From contig CABQOJ010000034.1 of assembly GCA_902465775.1 (NCBI GenBank), forward strand, positions 1 through 9,809: 9,809 bases of DNA. Direction: 5' to 3'. The notes under the pieces were generated by a model. The model did no database searches. It saw nothing but the letters and a program-made list of their open reading frames with translations, and was not told the origin of the DNA. How positions within the stretch are numbered: position 1 is the stretch's first letter; each line of letters opens with the position of its first letter. Position numbers and translations under genes: made by a program. Source of the DNA: an uncultured Porphyromonas sp. (GTDB lineage: Bacteria > Bacteroidota > Bacteroidia > Bacteroidales > Porphyromonadaceae). Below are positions 1 through 7,190 of this stretch, one piece after another.

Positions 1-366
1 CACAGCCGATAGCATCTCAGCTGTCATCTTGCGCGCTACGACGGTGATGATGTAGCGGTTTTTGCCTTGGGCATTGACCCACTCCCCATATTCGGTTGTA
101 GAGATAGGAGTAAAGCGTATCTGTACATCAAGTTCGTACCCCTTGAAGAGTAGATCCTTCAGTACGGAGCCTGAGTCATTCTCGTTCATCTGGAAGAGGA
201 TGCCCAGGTTGAGGTGACTATGTATGTCGGACTGGCCGATGTCTAGAATGTATGCGCCATGCTCTGCGAGGATGCCCATGAGCGAAGCGGTCACACCAGG
301 GCGATCGTAGCCCTGTATGGTCGCTAGCATTAGTTTGCCCTGAGCATTTAGTAATGGTGTGTTCAT
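1..366 (-). CDS. serB: Phosphoserine phosphatase SerB, N-terminal ACT part (cut by window edge)
   Basis: The minus strand reads 122 codons from an ATG at 366 and is still open at base 1, so only the N-terminus is present. The protein opens MNTPLLNAQGKLMLATIQGY and continues with DRPGVTASLMGILAEHGA and ILDIGQSDIHSHLNLGI. This is the start of an ACT regulatory domain as found at the N-terminus of Bacteroidota SerB. A second ACT-like stretch seems to begin near residue 102 (NRYIITVVAR). The catalytic HAD domain, which hydrolyses phosphoserine to serine, would lie outside the window, so the enzyme call rests on the ACT part only. Another ACT-only regulator is possible but less likely. The gene diverges from gltX and has its own -7 element at 412-419. 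Confidence 0.75.
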   Translation of the reverse strand, partial: MNTPLLNAQGKLMLATIQGYDRPGVTASLMGILAEHGAYILDIGQSDIHSHLNLGILFQMNENDSGSVLKDLLFKGYELDVQIRFTPISTTEYGEWVNAQGKNRYIITVVARKMTAEMLSAV

Positions 367-411
367 CTGATTAGGTTAAGATAAGTCGTTAGCATAATGG
401 TTTTAGCTCTC

Positions 412-419
412 CAAAGGTA
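412..419 (-). promoter_or_regulatory. Candidate -7 element for serB (TACCTTTG)
   Basis: On the minus strand this reads TACCTTTG, an exact fit to the Bacteroidota primary sigma -7 consensus TAnnTTTG. It lies 45 bases before the serB ATG. No good -33 TTTG box is seen at the usual distance; the nearest TTTG (430-433) is too close. Confidence 0.5.
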
Positions 420-493
420 GTGAAAAATCCAAACTCATGTTGCTTTTCGATGTTGCAGAGCAGGGGCTAGTAGAGTGAGACCTCACTTTTTAC

Positions 494-501
494 TATCTTT
501 G
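494..501 (+). promoter_or_regulatory. Candidate -7 element for gltX (TATCTTTG)
   Basis: TATCTTTG matches the Bacteroidota -7 consensus TAnnTTTG exactly. It lies 115 bases before the gltX start, which would give a leader of roughly 110 bases. No clear -33 box is visible. With the minus-strand element at 412-419 it makes a divergent promoter region. Confidence 0.5.
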
Positions 502-616
502 TGGCATATTTATGAGGAATCGGCACAGGAAGCTCTATAAGCTTATGTGCTACTAATACAGAAACAAACTAAAGGGCTGAGTAAGCAGCAGACAATAGTA
601 ATAAATAGTAACAGCA

Positions 617-2149
617 ATGGTTCGAGTTAGATTTGCGCCTAGTCCCACGGGTCCCCTACACATCGGAGGCGTGCGGACAGCACTCTTTAATTATCTCTTC
701 GCACGTCATCATGGTGGCACGATGGTGCTACGTATAGAGGATACGGATAGCAAGCGCTTTGTGCCTGGAGCTGAAGATTACATCATCGAGGCTCTACAGT
801 GGCTAGGGATAGAGATCGACGAGGGGATCGGCAGTGCCAATCAGCCTTACGGACCCTATCGTCAGAGTGAGAGACGGGACATCTATCGGGAGTATGTGCA
901 GCAGCTTATAGAGCGTGGCGCAGCGTACTATGCTTTTGATACCGTGGAGGAGCTAGAGCAGGCGCGACAGGAGATGCCTAACTTTAGCTATGACGCCTCT
1001 ACTCGCTCTAAGATGCGCAATAGCCTCTCGCTACCTAGCGAGGAGGTGACTCGTCTGATAGAGTCTGGCGAGGAGTATGTGGTGCGCTTTAAGGTAGACC
1101 CCGACCGCGAGGTTGAGGTCGATGACTTGATCCGTGGCAAGGTGGTCATCAGCTCTACACAGCTAGACGACAAGGTCCTCTACAAGAGTGCAGACGACCT
1201 GCCTACCTACCATCTAGCCAATATCGTCGATGACCACTTGATGCAGATCACGCATGTGATCCGTGGTGAGGAGTGGCTTCCTAGTGCGCCGCTGCATGTT
1301 TTGCTTTATGAGGCTTTTGGCTGGCAAGACTCGATGCCTCAGTTTGCACACCTGTCGCTCCTCCTGAAGCCTCAGGGTAGTGGTAAGCTGAGTAAGCGCG
1401 ATGGGGATAAGCTGGGCTTCCCAGTCTTCCCGCTAGAGTGGCGCAGTCCAGAGGATGGCTCTATATCGATGGGCTACCGAGAGCAGGGTTACCTGCCAGA
1501 GGCTGTGAACAACTTCTTAGCACTACTAGGGTGGAACCCCGGTACCGATCAAGAGCTTTTTGCAGATCCGCATGAGCCTATCTCGTCTGAGTTGATCTCC
1601 GCCTTCTCACTAGATCGTTGTAGCAAGAGCGGTGCACGCTTTGACTTTGAAAAGGCCAAGTGGTTCAACCACCAGTACATACAGATCGTCCCCGTAGAGC
1701 GTCTCATAGCTTATATACGCCCAGCTCTCAGCGAGCGTGGCTTGAATCCTTCGGATGAGTTGCTCGGAGATGTACTCCTGACGGTGCGAGATAAGGCGCA
1801 ACTGCTACCTGACTTACTCCCCGAGGTGCTTTACTTCTTCGTAGCTCCCACAGAGTATGACGCTAAGGGACTCAAGAAGCACTGGAAGGCGGAGACACCT
1901 GGCTACTTACAGCAGATGATCACCCTCCTGGAGGAACTCCCGAGTGAGGCGTCACTAGACACGATCGAGCAGGCTCTCTACGACAAGATCAATGGTGATG
2001 AGCTACCTATGGGTAAGGTGATGAACGGCATACGTATGGCACTGGTGGGAGCACCACGTGGCGCACGTATTCATGAGATCATATACCTGCTGGGCATCCC
2101 CGAGAGCGTACGACGTATGCAGCATGCTATAGAGGAGATCAAGCTATAG
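617..2149 (+). CDS. gltX: Glutamate--tRNA ligase (GluRS)
   Basis: This cytoplasmic class I aminoacyl-tRNA synthetase charges tRNA-Glu with glutamate using ATP. At 510 residues it is somewhat longer than the E. coli enzyme, as is common in Bacteroidota. The N-terminus has the class I signature PSPTGPLHIGGVR (residues 8-20), in which HIGG is the HIGH motif. LRIEDTD follows at 38-44, and the KMSKS-loop equivalent KLSKR is at 257-261, after SLLLKPQGSG. The GEEW segment near 217-220 also fits the catalytic fold. The C-terminal half is the helical anticodon-binding region. The ATG at 617 begins directly at the conserved core (VRVRFAPSPTG), so the start is secure. It is the first gene of a same-strand series; the S4 protein gene follows after 53 bases. 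Confidence 0.97.
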   Translation: MVRVRFAPSPTGPLHIGGVRTALFNYLFARHHGGTMVLRIEDTDSKRFVPGAEDYIIEALQWLGIEIDEGIGSANQPYGPYRQSERRDIYREYVQQLIERGAAYYAFDTVEELEQARQEMPNFSYDASTRSKMRNSLSLPSEEVTRLIESGEEYVVRFKVDPDREVEVDDLIRGKVVISSTQLDDKVLYKSADDLPTYHLANIVDDHLMQITHVIRGEEWLPSAPLHVLLYEAFGWQDSMPQFAHLSLLLKPQGSGKLSKRDGDKLGFPVFPLEWRSPEDGSISMGYREQGYLPEAVNNFLALLGWNPGTDQELFADPHEPISSELISAFSLDRCSKSGARFDFEKAKWFNHQYIQIVPVERLIAYIRPALSERGLNPSDELLGDVLLTVRDKAQLLPDLLPEVLYFFVAPTEYDAKGLKKHWKAETPGYLQQMITLLEELPSEASLDTIEQALYDKINGDELPMGKVMNGIRMALVGAPRGARIHEIIYLLGIPESVRRMQHAIEEIKL

Positions 2150-2202
2150 CTACATGGATCGAAGTAATCAATGAACTAAACTTTAGATATAACGACTGAA
2201 TC

Positions 2203-2673
2203 ATGAGTTTGCGTATCAACAAACTTCTGAGCGATGCTGGTATCGGATCGCGCCGTGAAGTGGAGAAGTACATCGTCGCTGGGCGTGTCACGCTCAATGG
2301 CGAGCGAGCTGAGCTAACGGATTTCGTGGTAGAGGATGATATCGTGACGCTAGATGGCGAGGAGCTCCCTGTCAACGACATCTTGCGTGAGGCGCTCTCG
2401 ATGAAGCACTACCTAGAGGCTCAGCAGGAAGAGCGAGAGACCAGAGATGCTGCTCGAGAATACGCTCCACGAGGTGGCGGACGCTCCAATCGTCCTGCCA
2501 AGTCTGGCCCCAAGAGAATGAGGTCAGACCGATATGGTGATGAGCCTAGAGAGTCTAAGGGACATCCCAAAGGAACCAAAGGCAATAAACCTTACAAAGC
2601 CAAAGGCGGTGATGCCCATGGTCGTCGACGTGACAACCGAGGCAAAGACTTTAACAATGACGATAGGTGGTGA
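2203..2673 (+). CDS. S4-domain RNA-binding protein with basic disordered tail
   Basis: The protein has 156 residues. Residues 1-60 form an S4 RNA-binding domain (LRINKLLSDAGIGSRREVEK, then GRVTLNGERAEL and DDIVTLDGEEL), most like the N-terminal S4 domain of RsuA/RluB-type 16S/23S rRNA pseudouridine synthases. The rest, from about residue 78, is low complexity and rich in Arg, Lys and Gly (for example APRGGGRSNRPAKSGPKR), and probably disordered. The pseudouridine synthase catalytic domain with its conserved Asp (GRLD-type motif) is absent. The protein should therefore bind structured RNA, perhaps rRNA, but not modify it. The stop is in place with no sign of a frameshifted continuation: the next gene starts 52 bases later with an unrelated sequence. 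Its precise role is unknown. Confidence 0.85.
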   Translation: MSLRINKLLSDAGIGSRREVEKYIVAGRVTLNGERAELTDFVVEDDIVTLDGEELPVNDILREALSMKHYLEAQQEERETRDAAREYAPRGGGRSNRPAKSGPKRMRSDRYGDEPRESKGHPKGTKGNKPYKAKGGDAHGRRRDNRGKDFNNDDRW

Positions 2674-2725
2674 GTCTATCACCTATCATGTCGCTGGATA
2701 TGAATAGATCAAAAGGAACGAAAGG

Positions 2726-3301
2726 ATGCAGATAACATTGGTCAGACATACCGCAGTATCACCTGAGTGGCAGGTCATCTGCTATGGTAATACAGATGTA
2801 CCGCTGGCAGACACATTTGCCGAGGAGGCGCCTCGTGTGGCTGCCCAGATTGATCTGTCTCTCTATGACCGCATCCTCTCTAGTCCATTGTCTCGTGCGC
2901 TCAAGCTGGCGCAGCACTGCGTACCACAAGGTACTAAGATAGAGATAGACGATCGTCTGAAGGAGATGAACTTTGGCGACTGGGAGGGGAAGCATTGGGA
3001 CAGCATCCTAGAGGAAGAGCAGGAGGTAGCAGCCTTCTTCGAGTACTTTATCGAGCAGCCAGCTCCTCGTGGCGAGTCACTACGAGACTTGTCACAGCGT
3101 GTTGCTGAGCTACTGGATGAGCTCTACACATCAGGTGCTCAGCGTGTGCTCCTCTTCTCCCATGGCGGTGTCATCAACGCTGTGAGAGCTATGGCGGGGC
3201 GCATCACGCTACAAGAAGCTTTTGCTCAGATCCTACCTTATGGCAGCGTGACGACGATCGATCTAGATGAACTCATACATATAGATCAAATCAAGATCTG
3301 A
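2726..3301 (+). CDS. cobC: Histidine phosphatase, CobC-like (alpha-ribazole phosphatase)
   Basis: This is a 191-residue member of the histidine phosphatase (phosphoglycerate mutase-like) superfamily. The catalytic RHT motif is at residues 7-9 (LVRHT, His8 being the phospho-acceptor). The second arginine lies in SSPLSRAL (Arg57), the acidic residue in KEMNFGDWEG (Glu80), and the second histidine in LLFSHGGV (His146). The CYGNTDVPL stretch after the RHT motif and the MNFGDWEG box are typical of CobC, which removes the phosphate from alpha-ribazole 5'-phosphate late in cobalamin nucleotide-loop assembly. No other cobalamin gene is in the window, so another phosphatase substrate remains possible. 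It ends in TGA directly followed by an in-frame TAA, 39 bases before rprX. Confidence 0.8.
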   Translation: MQITLVRHTAVSPEWQVICYGNTDVPLADTFAEEAPRVAAQIDLSLYDRILSSPLSRALKLAQHCVPQGTKIEIDDRLKEMNFGDWEGKHWDSILEEEQEVAAFFEYFIEQPAPRGESLRDLSQRVAELLDELYTSGAQRVLLFSHGGVINAVRAMAGRITLQEAFAQILPYGSVTTIDLDELIHIDQIKI

Positions 3302-3340
3302 TAAAGTGTCTTACTTGCGTACGATAAGAAAGTAACTAAC

Positions 3341-4930
3341 GTGGGAAAGCGAACTATTTGGACTATAATCATCTTGCTCGTGGCTATTGCGACTGCATCT
3401 ATCTTGATGCAGTTGAGAAACTTTAGCTATGTCACGGAGCTATACAATGACTACTTTGAGACTTTGGCTCAGAGAGCATTGGATGAGGTCTCTCGTTCAC
3501 TAGAGCGAGACGAGGTAGATCGTCAGCTGCGCTCGGTACTGACACAAAACGACCTACAGCGGTTTGGCTTGCAAGACTCTCTCCAGTCTGATCAGGAGGT
3601 GGGCGGAATACTATCGGCTAGCTACATGTCTGACGGCAGTGAAGTGTGGAATGGCTACGGCAATGCTAAGCGTGCGACCTGTCCTCCATGGGCACAGGCT
3701 CGCATGAATAGGCAGGGCACAGAGCATGCTAACGTATTGCAGGGTAAGCTGCTCAATACTTACTTCTACCACCGCAGCCTGCTCGATGAGGCGGTACTAC
3801 GCACCATCCTCAAGCGTAATGATCAGCCTCTCAGAAAGAGGATCAATGTGGACTTCTTGCGAAGCGCCCTGGTGCGTGAGCTGGAGCTCGTAGGCATCAC
3901 GGAGAAGTTTGAGTTTACCATCCGTGATCGTAAGGGGCAGTCAGTCTACACGACCCTCCCGGAGGGTTACGACCCTTCACAACAGGCTCCTCTCGTGTTG
4001 CGGAGAGATATTTTCGTCCAGTCAAACTCTTATATAGATGAGCCAGACGATTCTGATCTGCCCTATATTGAGCTGATCTTTACGGAGCATAGCCACCACA
4101 TGGGCAATCTAATCTACACGATCCCCCCGATTGCTACGCTGGTGGTGATCGTGATACTCAGTGTGCTGGCCATTTTGATCCTTGTACGGCAGCAGCACTA
4201 CCTGCGTGAGCGTGAGGACTTTGTGAGTAATATGACTCATGAGCTTAAGACGCCCGTTAGCTCCATACGTCTAGCCTGTGAGATGCTCGAAGACCCCTCT
4301 GTAGAGGAGTCGGAGGAGCGACGCAAGCGCATCACCCAGACCATGCTTAAGGAGGTAGATCGCCTCACGCTGCTCGTAGATCAGGTCTTACAGTCCTCAA
4401 CGATGCAGCGTGGTGTGCTCAAGGTCTACCCCGTAGAGCTAGATGCTCACGAGGAGATTAGAGACCTAAGCAGTGCTTATGTTATGAAGATTACCGAGGC
4501 TCAAGGAGAGCTGGTGCTAGCTCTAGAGGCTGAGCACCATGAGGTCTTTTGTGATAAGATAGCCTTTCAGAACATTATATCCAATATAATAGACAACAGT
4601 CTGAAGTATTGCAAGGAGGGTGTACCGCCCATCATTACGCTCACCACGCGAAACGATGATACCCACCTTATCATAGATATACAGGATAATGGTATCGGTA
4701 TCTCTCGTCAGGATAGGGGGCATATCTTCGATCAGTTCTATCGCGTCCATACTGGTGACCGCCATGACGTCAAGGGCTTTGGTCTTGGCCTGGCCTATGT
4801 ACAGCGGGCTATCCAAGGCATGGGAGGCGATGTCAAGGTCTTCAGTAAGCTCGGGGAGGGTACTAAGATGTCACTCCGCATCCCGTTTCTAGCAAAGAGT
4901 GAAGCTAAAGCACATGACAAGAGAAAGTAA
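3341..4930 (+). CDS. rprX: Sensor histidine kinase, RprX-like
   Basis: This inner-membrane two-component sensor has 529 residues. A first membrane helix at about residues 6-24 is followed by a periplasmic sensor region of about 230 residues with no recognised domain. The second helix is at about 257-283. The cytoplasmic kinase core has the H-box FVSNMTHELKTPVSS with phospho-accepting His300, the N-box NIISNIIDNSLKY (411-423), the G1 box DNGIG (449-453), FDQFYR (463-468) and the G2 box KGFGLGL (478-484). No CheY-like receiver is fused to it. The start is GTG at 3341: an in-frame TAA lies 39 bases upstream, no ATG falls between, and the first internal ATG would delete the first membrane helix. 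It is followed after 67 bases by its probable partner rprY. Its signal is not evident from sequence. Confidence 0.9.
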   Translation: MGKRTIWTIIILLVAIATASILMQLRNFSYVTELYNDYFETLAQRALDEVSRSLERDEVDRQLRSVLTQNDLQRFGLQDSLQSDQEVGGILSASYMSDGSEVWNGYGNAKRATCPPWAQARMNRQGTEHANVLQGKLLNTYFYHRSLLDEAVLRTILKRNDQPLRKRINVDFLRSALVRELELVGITEKFEFTIRDRKGQSVYTTLPEGYDPSQQAPLVLRRDIFVQSNSYIDEPDDSDLPYIELIFTEHSHHMGNLIYTIPPIATLVVIVILSVLAILILVRQQHYLREREDFVSNMTHELKTPVSSIRLACEMLEDPSVEESEERRKRITQTMLKEVDRLTLLVDQVLQSSTMQRGVLKVYPVELDAHEEIRDLSSAYVMKITEAQGELVLALEAEHHEVFCDKIAFQNIISNIIDNSLKYCKEGVPPIITLTTRNDDTHLIIDIQDNGIGISRQDRGHIFDQFYRVHTGDRHDVKGFGLGLAYVQRAIQGMGGDVKVFSKLGEGTKMSLRIPFLAKSEAKAHDKRK

Positions 4931-4997
4931 ACGATTCTTATTCAAGAACATCTAACTAATAACAAACTAGACAATTCACAATAAATCAAATATAGCT

Positions 4998-5729
4998 ATG
5001 AACAAGAAAGAAATTAAAGTATTCCTCTGTGAAGACGATGAGAGCTTAGGCTTGATGCTTCAAGAGTACCTTATAGCAAAGGACTATGAGGTAGACCTCT
5101 TTACAGATGGCGAAATGGGGCTAGAGGCCTTTGGTAAGGATGAGTATGCACTCTGCCTTATCGATGTCATGATGCCTAAGATGGATGGATTTGAGCTGGC
5201 TAAGCAAATACGTCTTGCCAAGCCCAATATCCCCATTATATTTGTCACTGCAAAGGATCAAAAGAAAGATGTGCTACGTGGCTTTAAGCTCGGTGCTGAT
5301 GACTACATCACGAAGCCCTTTAGCATGCAAGAGCTCGAGGCGCGTATCTCAGCAATCATGCGACGCATCATCGGTGAGGAGCATGATGAGCAGCAGTTCT
5401 ATCAGCTAGGCAAGCTGCTCTACGACACGAAGAAGCAGACCCTGACGACTGAAGATGGTAAGGTACTCACCCTAACCACAAAGGAAAACGACCTGCTGAC
5501 GCTCTTCTGCGTATATGCCAACGAGACCCTCGAGAGAGACTATGCACTGAAGACTATCTGGGCTGACGCTAACTACTTCAATGCACGCAGCATGGATGTC
5601 TATGTGACCAAGCTCCGTAAGATCCTCCAGGCTGATCCCTCGCTAGAGATCAAGAATGTACACGGCAAGGGTTATCGTCTCGTCACTCCGATGAAAGAGA
5701 TACCACAAGATCAGATCAAAAAGATCTAG
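4998..5729 (+). CDS. rprY: OmpR/PhoB-family response regulator RprY
   Basis: The 243-residue cytoplasmic transcription regulator has an N-terminal receiver and a C-terminal winged helix. In the receiver (about 6-122) the acidic pocket is Asp13/Asp14 (LCEDDES) and the phospho-acceptor is Asp56 (LIDVMMPKMDG). Thr84 (IFVTAKD) and Lys106 (YITKPFS) are the switch residues. The DNA-binding domain (about 135-230) has the OmpR-type LTTKENDLLTLF and the recognition-helix region ARSMDVYVTKLRKIL, ending in VHGKGYRL. Sequence and gene order match RprY of Bacteroides/Porphyromonas, which in P. gingivalis is linked to stress and redox-related gene control. It is the last gene of the plus-strand series; strong hairpins follow. 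Confidence 0.93.
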   Translation: MNKKEIKVFLCEDDESLGLMLQEYLIAKDYEVDLFTDGEMGLEAFGKDEYALCLIDVMMPKMDGFELAKQIRLAKPNIPIIFVTAKDQKKDVLRGFKLGADDYITKPFSMQELEARISAIMRRIIGEEHDEQQFYQLGKLLYDTKKQTLTTEDGKVLTLTTKENDLLTLFCVYANETLERDYALKTIWADANYFNARSMDVYVTKLRKILQADPSLEIKNVHGKGYRLVTPMKEIPQDQIKKI

Positions 5730-5767
5730 TCTACCGCTTAAGGTAGCGTAAAAACACACCACCTGCC

Positions 5768-5803
5768 AGTGGCGACGAGGGTCCTAGTGCCTTCGTCGCC
5801 ACT
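5768..5803 (+). terminator. Hairpin terminator after rprY
   Basis: The arms AGTGGCGACGAGGG (5768-5781) and CCTTCGTCGCCACT (5790-5803) form a 14-pair stem with one G-U pair and an 8-base loop. The hairpin begins 38 bases after the rprY stop. The plus-strand tail (TGCTGTTTGT) is only moderately T-rich. On the minus strand a T5 run lies about 12 bases beyond the stem. It sits between convergent genes and could act on either strand. Confidence 0.65.
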
Positions 5804-5836
5804 TGCTGTTTGTGGGTATACTGAGCCTGATACAAG

Positions 5837-5901
5837 ATTATTGCTGTCCGATAAAGGTCTGAAAGGACATACCGAAGAGACTTTTATCAGACAGCAATAA
5901 T
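5837..5901. repeat. 21-base imperfect inverted repeat, possible second terminator or transposon-end remnant
   Basis: The arm ATTATTGCTGTCCGATAAAG (plus one G; 5837-5857) is matched by the complement of 5881-5901 at 19 of 21 positions, around a 23-base centre. The plus strand continues into TTTCTTT, so it could terminate plus-strand transcription in addition to 5768-5803. Long arms with no transposase inside also resemble the paired ends of a tiny non-autonomous element. I see no clear target-site duplication. Confidence 0.55.
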
Positions 5902-5974
5902 TTTCTTTAGCTTCATCTTACACGACCGTATGTATGATGTACAGTGGTACGGCAGTGGGGGATAAGCTAACTCT

Positions 5975-6493
5975 TTACTCTAAGTACATCTCCTCGAAGT
6001 CATACCCCTTTGGGGCTCGTCCTAGTTTAAAAAGATCATATTGAAGCTGGTAGGGAAGGCTCCCGCGTATAAACTTCTTATTGAACAAGCATTGTGTATC
6101 AATACTGCTATGCAATATGACTCCTCCTTTGAGGTGTAACTCTATACTCTCCCCATCAAGCAGATGCCAAAAACACTCAACATCTTTATCAAGCGATCTG
6201 TCAAAGTAATCTACACTATCAGAGTAGAGGATGAAGCTTTCAGCTGGTATCGATCTATACTTTTTGGCATGATAGGGCTTAATCATATATGCCTGTATCG
6301 AGTTACCCTGATGGAACCAGAGCAAGTTGTAATCATAAAATGCTACCGAATAGACATAGATTGAGTCGTTACTCAAAAGTAGCTCATCGACCAGTCTATT
6401 AGTCCTCTTTTGTAAACACAATTGAGGGCTGCAACTAAGACACAATAAAGCCATCAATAAGACGACCACCATCCTTATATAACTACTTCTCAT
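5975..6493 (-). CDS. Putative lipoprotein of unknown function
   Basis: The 172-residue protein is not recognised. Its N-terminus MRSSYIRMVVVLLMALLCLS followed by Cys21 looks like a lipoprotein signal peptide with a poor lipobox (CLSC, with Cys rather than Leu at -3), so a membrane-anchored exported protein is likely. The mature part is rich in Tyr, Asp and Leu (for example YVYSVAFYDYNLLWF) with no known motif. The frame is open back to 6688, but that extension is read inside the upstream gene. The ATG at 6493 overlaps that gene's stop by 11 bases and starts a clean signal peptide; an ATG at 6502 is an alternative. The overlap suggests translational coupling with the membrane protein at 6483-6920. 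Base composition is visibly AT-richer than in the flanking housekeeping genes. Confidence 0.65.
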   Translation of the reverse strand: MRSSYIRMVVVLLMALLCLSCSPQLCLQKRTNRLVDELLLSNDSIYVYSVAFYDYNLLWFHQGNSIQAYMIKPYHAKKYRSIPAESFILYSDSVDYFDRSLDKDVECFWHLLDGESIELHLKGGVILHSSIDTQCLFNKKFIRGSLPYQLQYDLFKLGRAPKGYDFEEMYLE

Positions 6494-6516
6494 TTCGCGC
6501 ATCCAGTTTGGAGCAT
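6483..6516 (-). repeat. Short duplicated 3' end, copy 1 (partner 7154-7184)
   Basis: These 34 bases encode the end of the 145-residue membrane protein (CSKLDARNEK and stop). They align with 7154-7184 at 29 of 31 positions plus one 3-base gap. They mark the distal end of the duplicated unit whose near-identical part is at 6879-7082 and 7524-7727. Confidence 0.7.
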
Positions 6517-6920
6517 AACCAAAACTTATTCCTTTCTTTATTAATAGTGATGTTTGAATTTGACCAAAACAGAAAAGACAAAACAAACAGTAAGATAGCC
6601 ACATATAATCCCCTTTCAATACCCGAATTACGACAAAACACTCTGTCAAGCAACTCGTCATAATAGAAGGTGGTAGTATTATATCCAATTTGCAATCTTT
6701 CTCCGTTGGTTATATTAGTAGTATATTTCCGATTTCGATAAATAACCTCGACTATAGGATGTTGCCTTGAGCTATGTCTCATATCGATATTAACTATATT
6801 ACAAGCTATATTGTATTGAGTAGTAGAGATGTTTCTCTCTCTTATATAAAGCAGAAACATATACGCCACAAAGAGGCCTAAGCCAATATTTATTAGACAA
6901 ACAACGCTTCTTCTTTTCAT
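6483..6920 (-). CDS. Small two-helix membrane protein, paralog of the 7191-7565 gene
   Basis: The protein has 145 residues and no family I can name with confidence. A membrane helix at about 8-25 (LINIGLGLFVAYMFLLYI) and a second at about 102-119 (ERGLYVAILLFVLSFLFW) enclose a region of about 75 residues that looks beta-rich. A C-terminal tail of about 25 residues follows. The topology and the VEVIYRNRKY...LQIGYN...FYYDELLD pattern loosely resemble DUF3592-type proteins, which is only an impression. The first 14 residues (MKRRSVVCLINIGL) are identical to those of the gene at 7191-7565. The two also share an FYDxExDxVF-like motif (here FYYDELLDRVF, residues 85-95) before the second helix. It overlaps the lipoprotein gene, so the two are probably co-expressed. 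The function is unknown. Confidence 0.65.
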   Translation of the reverse strand: MKRRSVVCLINIGLGLFVAYMFLLYIRERNISTTQYNIACNIVNIDMRHSSRQHPIVEVIYRNRKYTTNITNGERLQIGYNTTTFYYDELLDRVFCRNSGIERGLYVAILLFVLSFLFWSNSNITINKERNKFWLCSKLDARNEK

Positions 6921-7082
6921 TATAGGTTGTTGTTTTGGGTTGCTCTTTGAGTCTTACTATCGGCTGTTTTTGAAATGGTCTATCTGGAGGCATAGGTACT
7001 ACCATTCAGGACGGTAGATATGCCCTTTACTGGAAATGTCACCTTGCTGACAACAGGAAGTCCATTGCTCACGGCATCATAG
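6879..7082 (-). repeat. 204-base direct repeat, copy 1
   Basis: It matches 7524-7727 at 202 of 204 positions, the two differences falling just upstream of the membrane-protein start codons. Read on the minus strand, it encodes the last 33 residues of a small ORF, a 59-base spacer, and the first 14 codons of the membrane protein at 6483-6920. The start-to-start distance to copy 2 is 645 bases. Confidence 0.95.
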
Positions 7083-7144
7083 CTGTAGAGATTGTCCATG
7101 ATACCACAATGCCTCAGAACGTTAGAATGTGTGATTGAGTTCAT
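6980..7144 (-). CDS. Small ORF of 54 residues with duplicated C-terminus
   Basis: The minus strand reads ATG at 7144 to TAG at 6980-6982, beginning MNSITHSNVLRHCGIMDNLY. The last 33 residues (starting YDAVSNGLPVVSKV and ending VLNGSTYASR) are identical to those of the ORF at 7625-7747, because both lie in the 204-base repeat. An in-frame stop lies four codons before the ATG. The shared tail looks like normal protein sequence and may be the end of a formerly larger gene copied with the repeat. I do not recognise the family. Whether it is translated is open, since the two identical copies give no test of coding conservation. Confidence 0.35.
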   Translation of the reverse strand: MNSITHSNVLRHCGIMDNLYSYDAVSNGLPVVSKVTFPVKGISTVLNGSTYASR

Positions 7145-7153
7145 AGTGCTTTC

Positions 7154-7184
7154 CTACTTATTTCGCCCATCCAGTTCGGAGCAT
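7154..7184 (-). repeat. Short duplicated 3' end, copy 2 (partner 6483-6516)
   Basis: On the minus strand this stretch would encode CSELDGRNK and stop, matching CSKLDARNEK at the end of the 145-residue paralog. It lies just beyond the stop of the 7191-7565 gene and in a different frame. It is therefore either a relic of that gene's former C-terminus or part of a fused neighbour. Confidence 0.65.
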
Positions 7185-7190
7185 TTTTTG

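Noticed and set aside
2047..2060. CCACGTGG palindrome in gltX
   Set aside because: It is a single copy inside conserved coding sequence without the accompanying CTTCGG unit; taken as chance.
4523..4892. Minus- and plus-strand frames within rprX (97 and 67 codons)
   Set aside because: They are shadows of the kinase ATPase domain, which is fully intact in the main frame.
6494..6688. Upstream extension of the lipoprotein frame to an ATG at 6688
   Set aside because: It lies wholly inside the 6483-6920 gene. Starting at 6493 gives a clean lipoprotein signal peptide and a short coupling overlap.
6799..7005. 68-codon minus-strand frame across the 204-base repeat
   Set aside because: It overlaps the N-terminus of the 6483-6920 gene in another frame and has no matching partner beyond the duplicated part.
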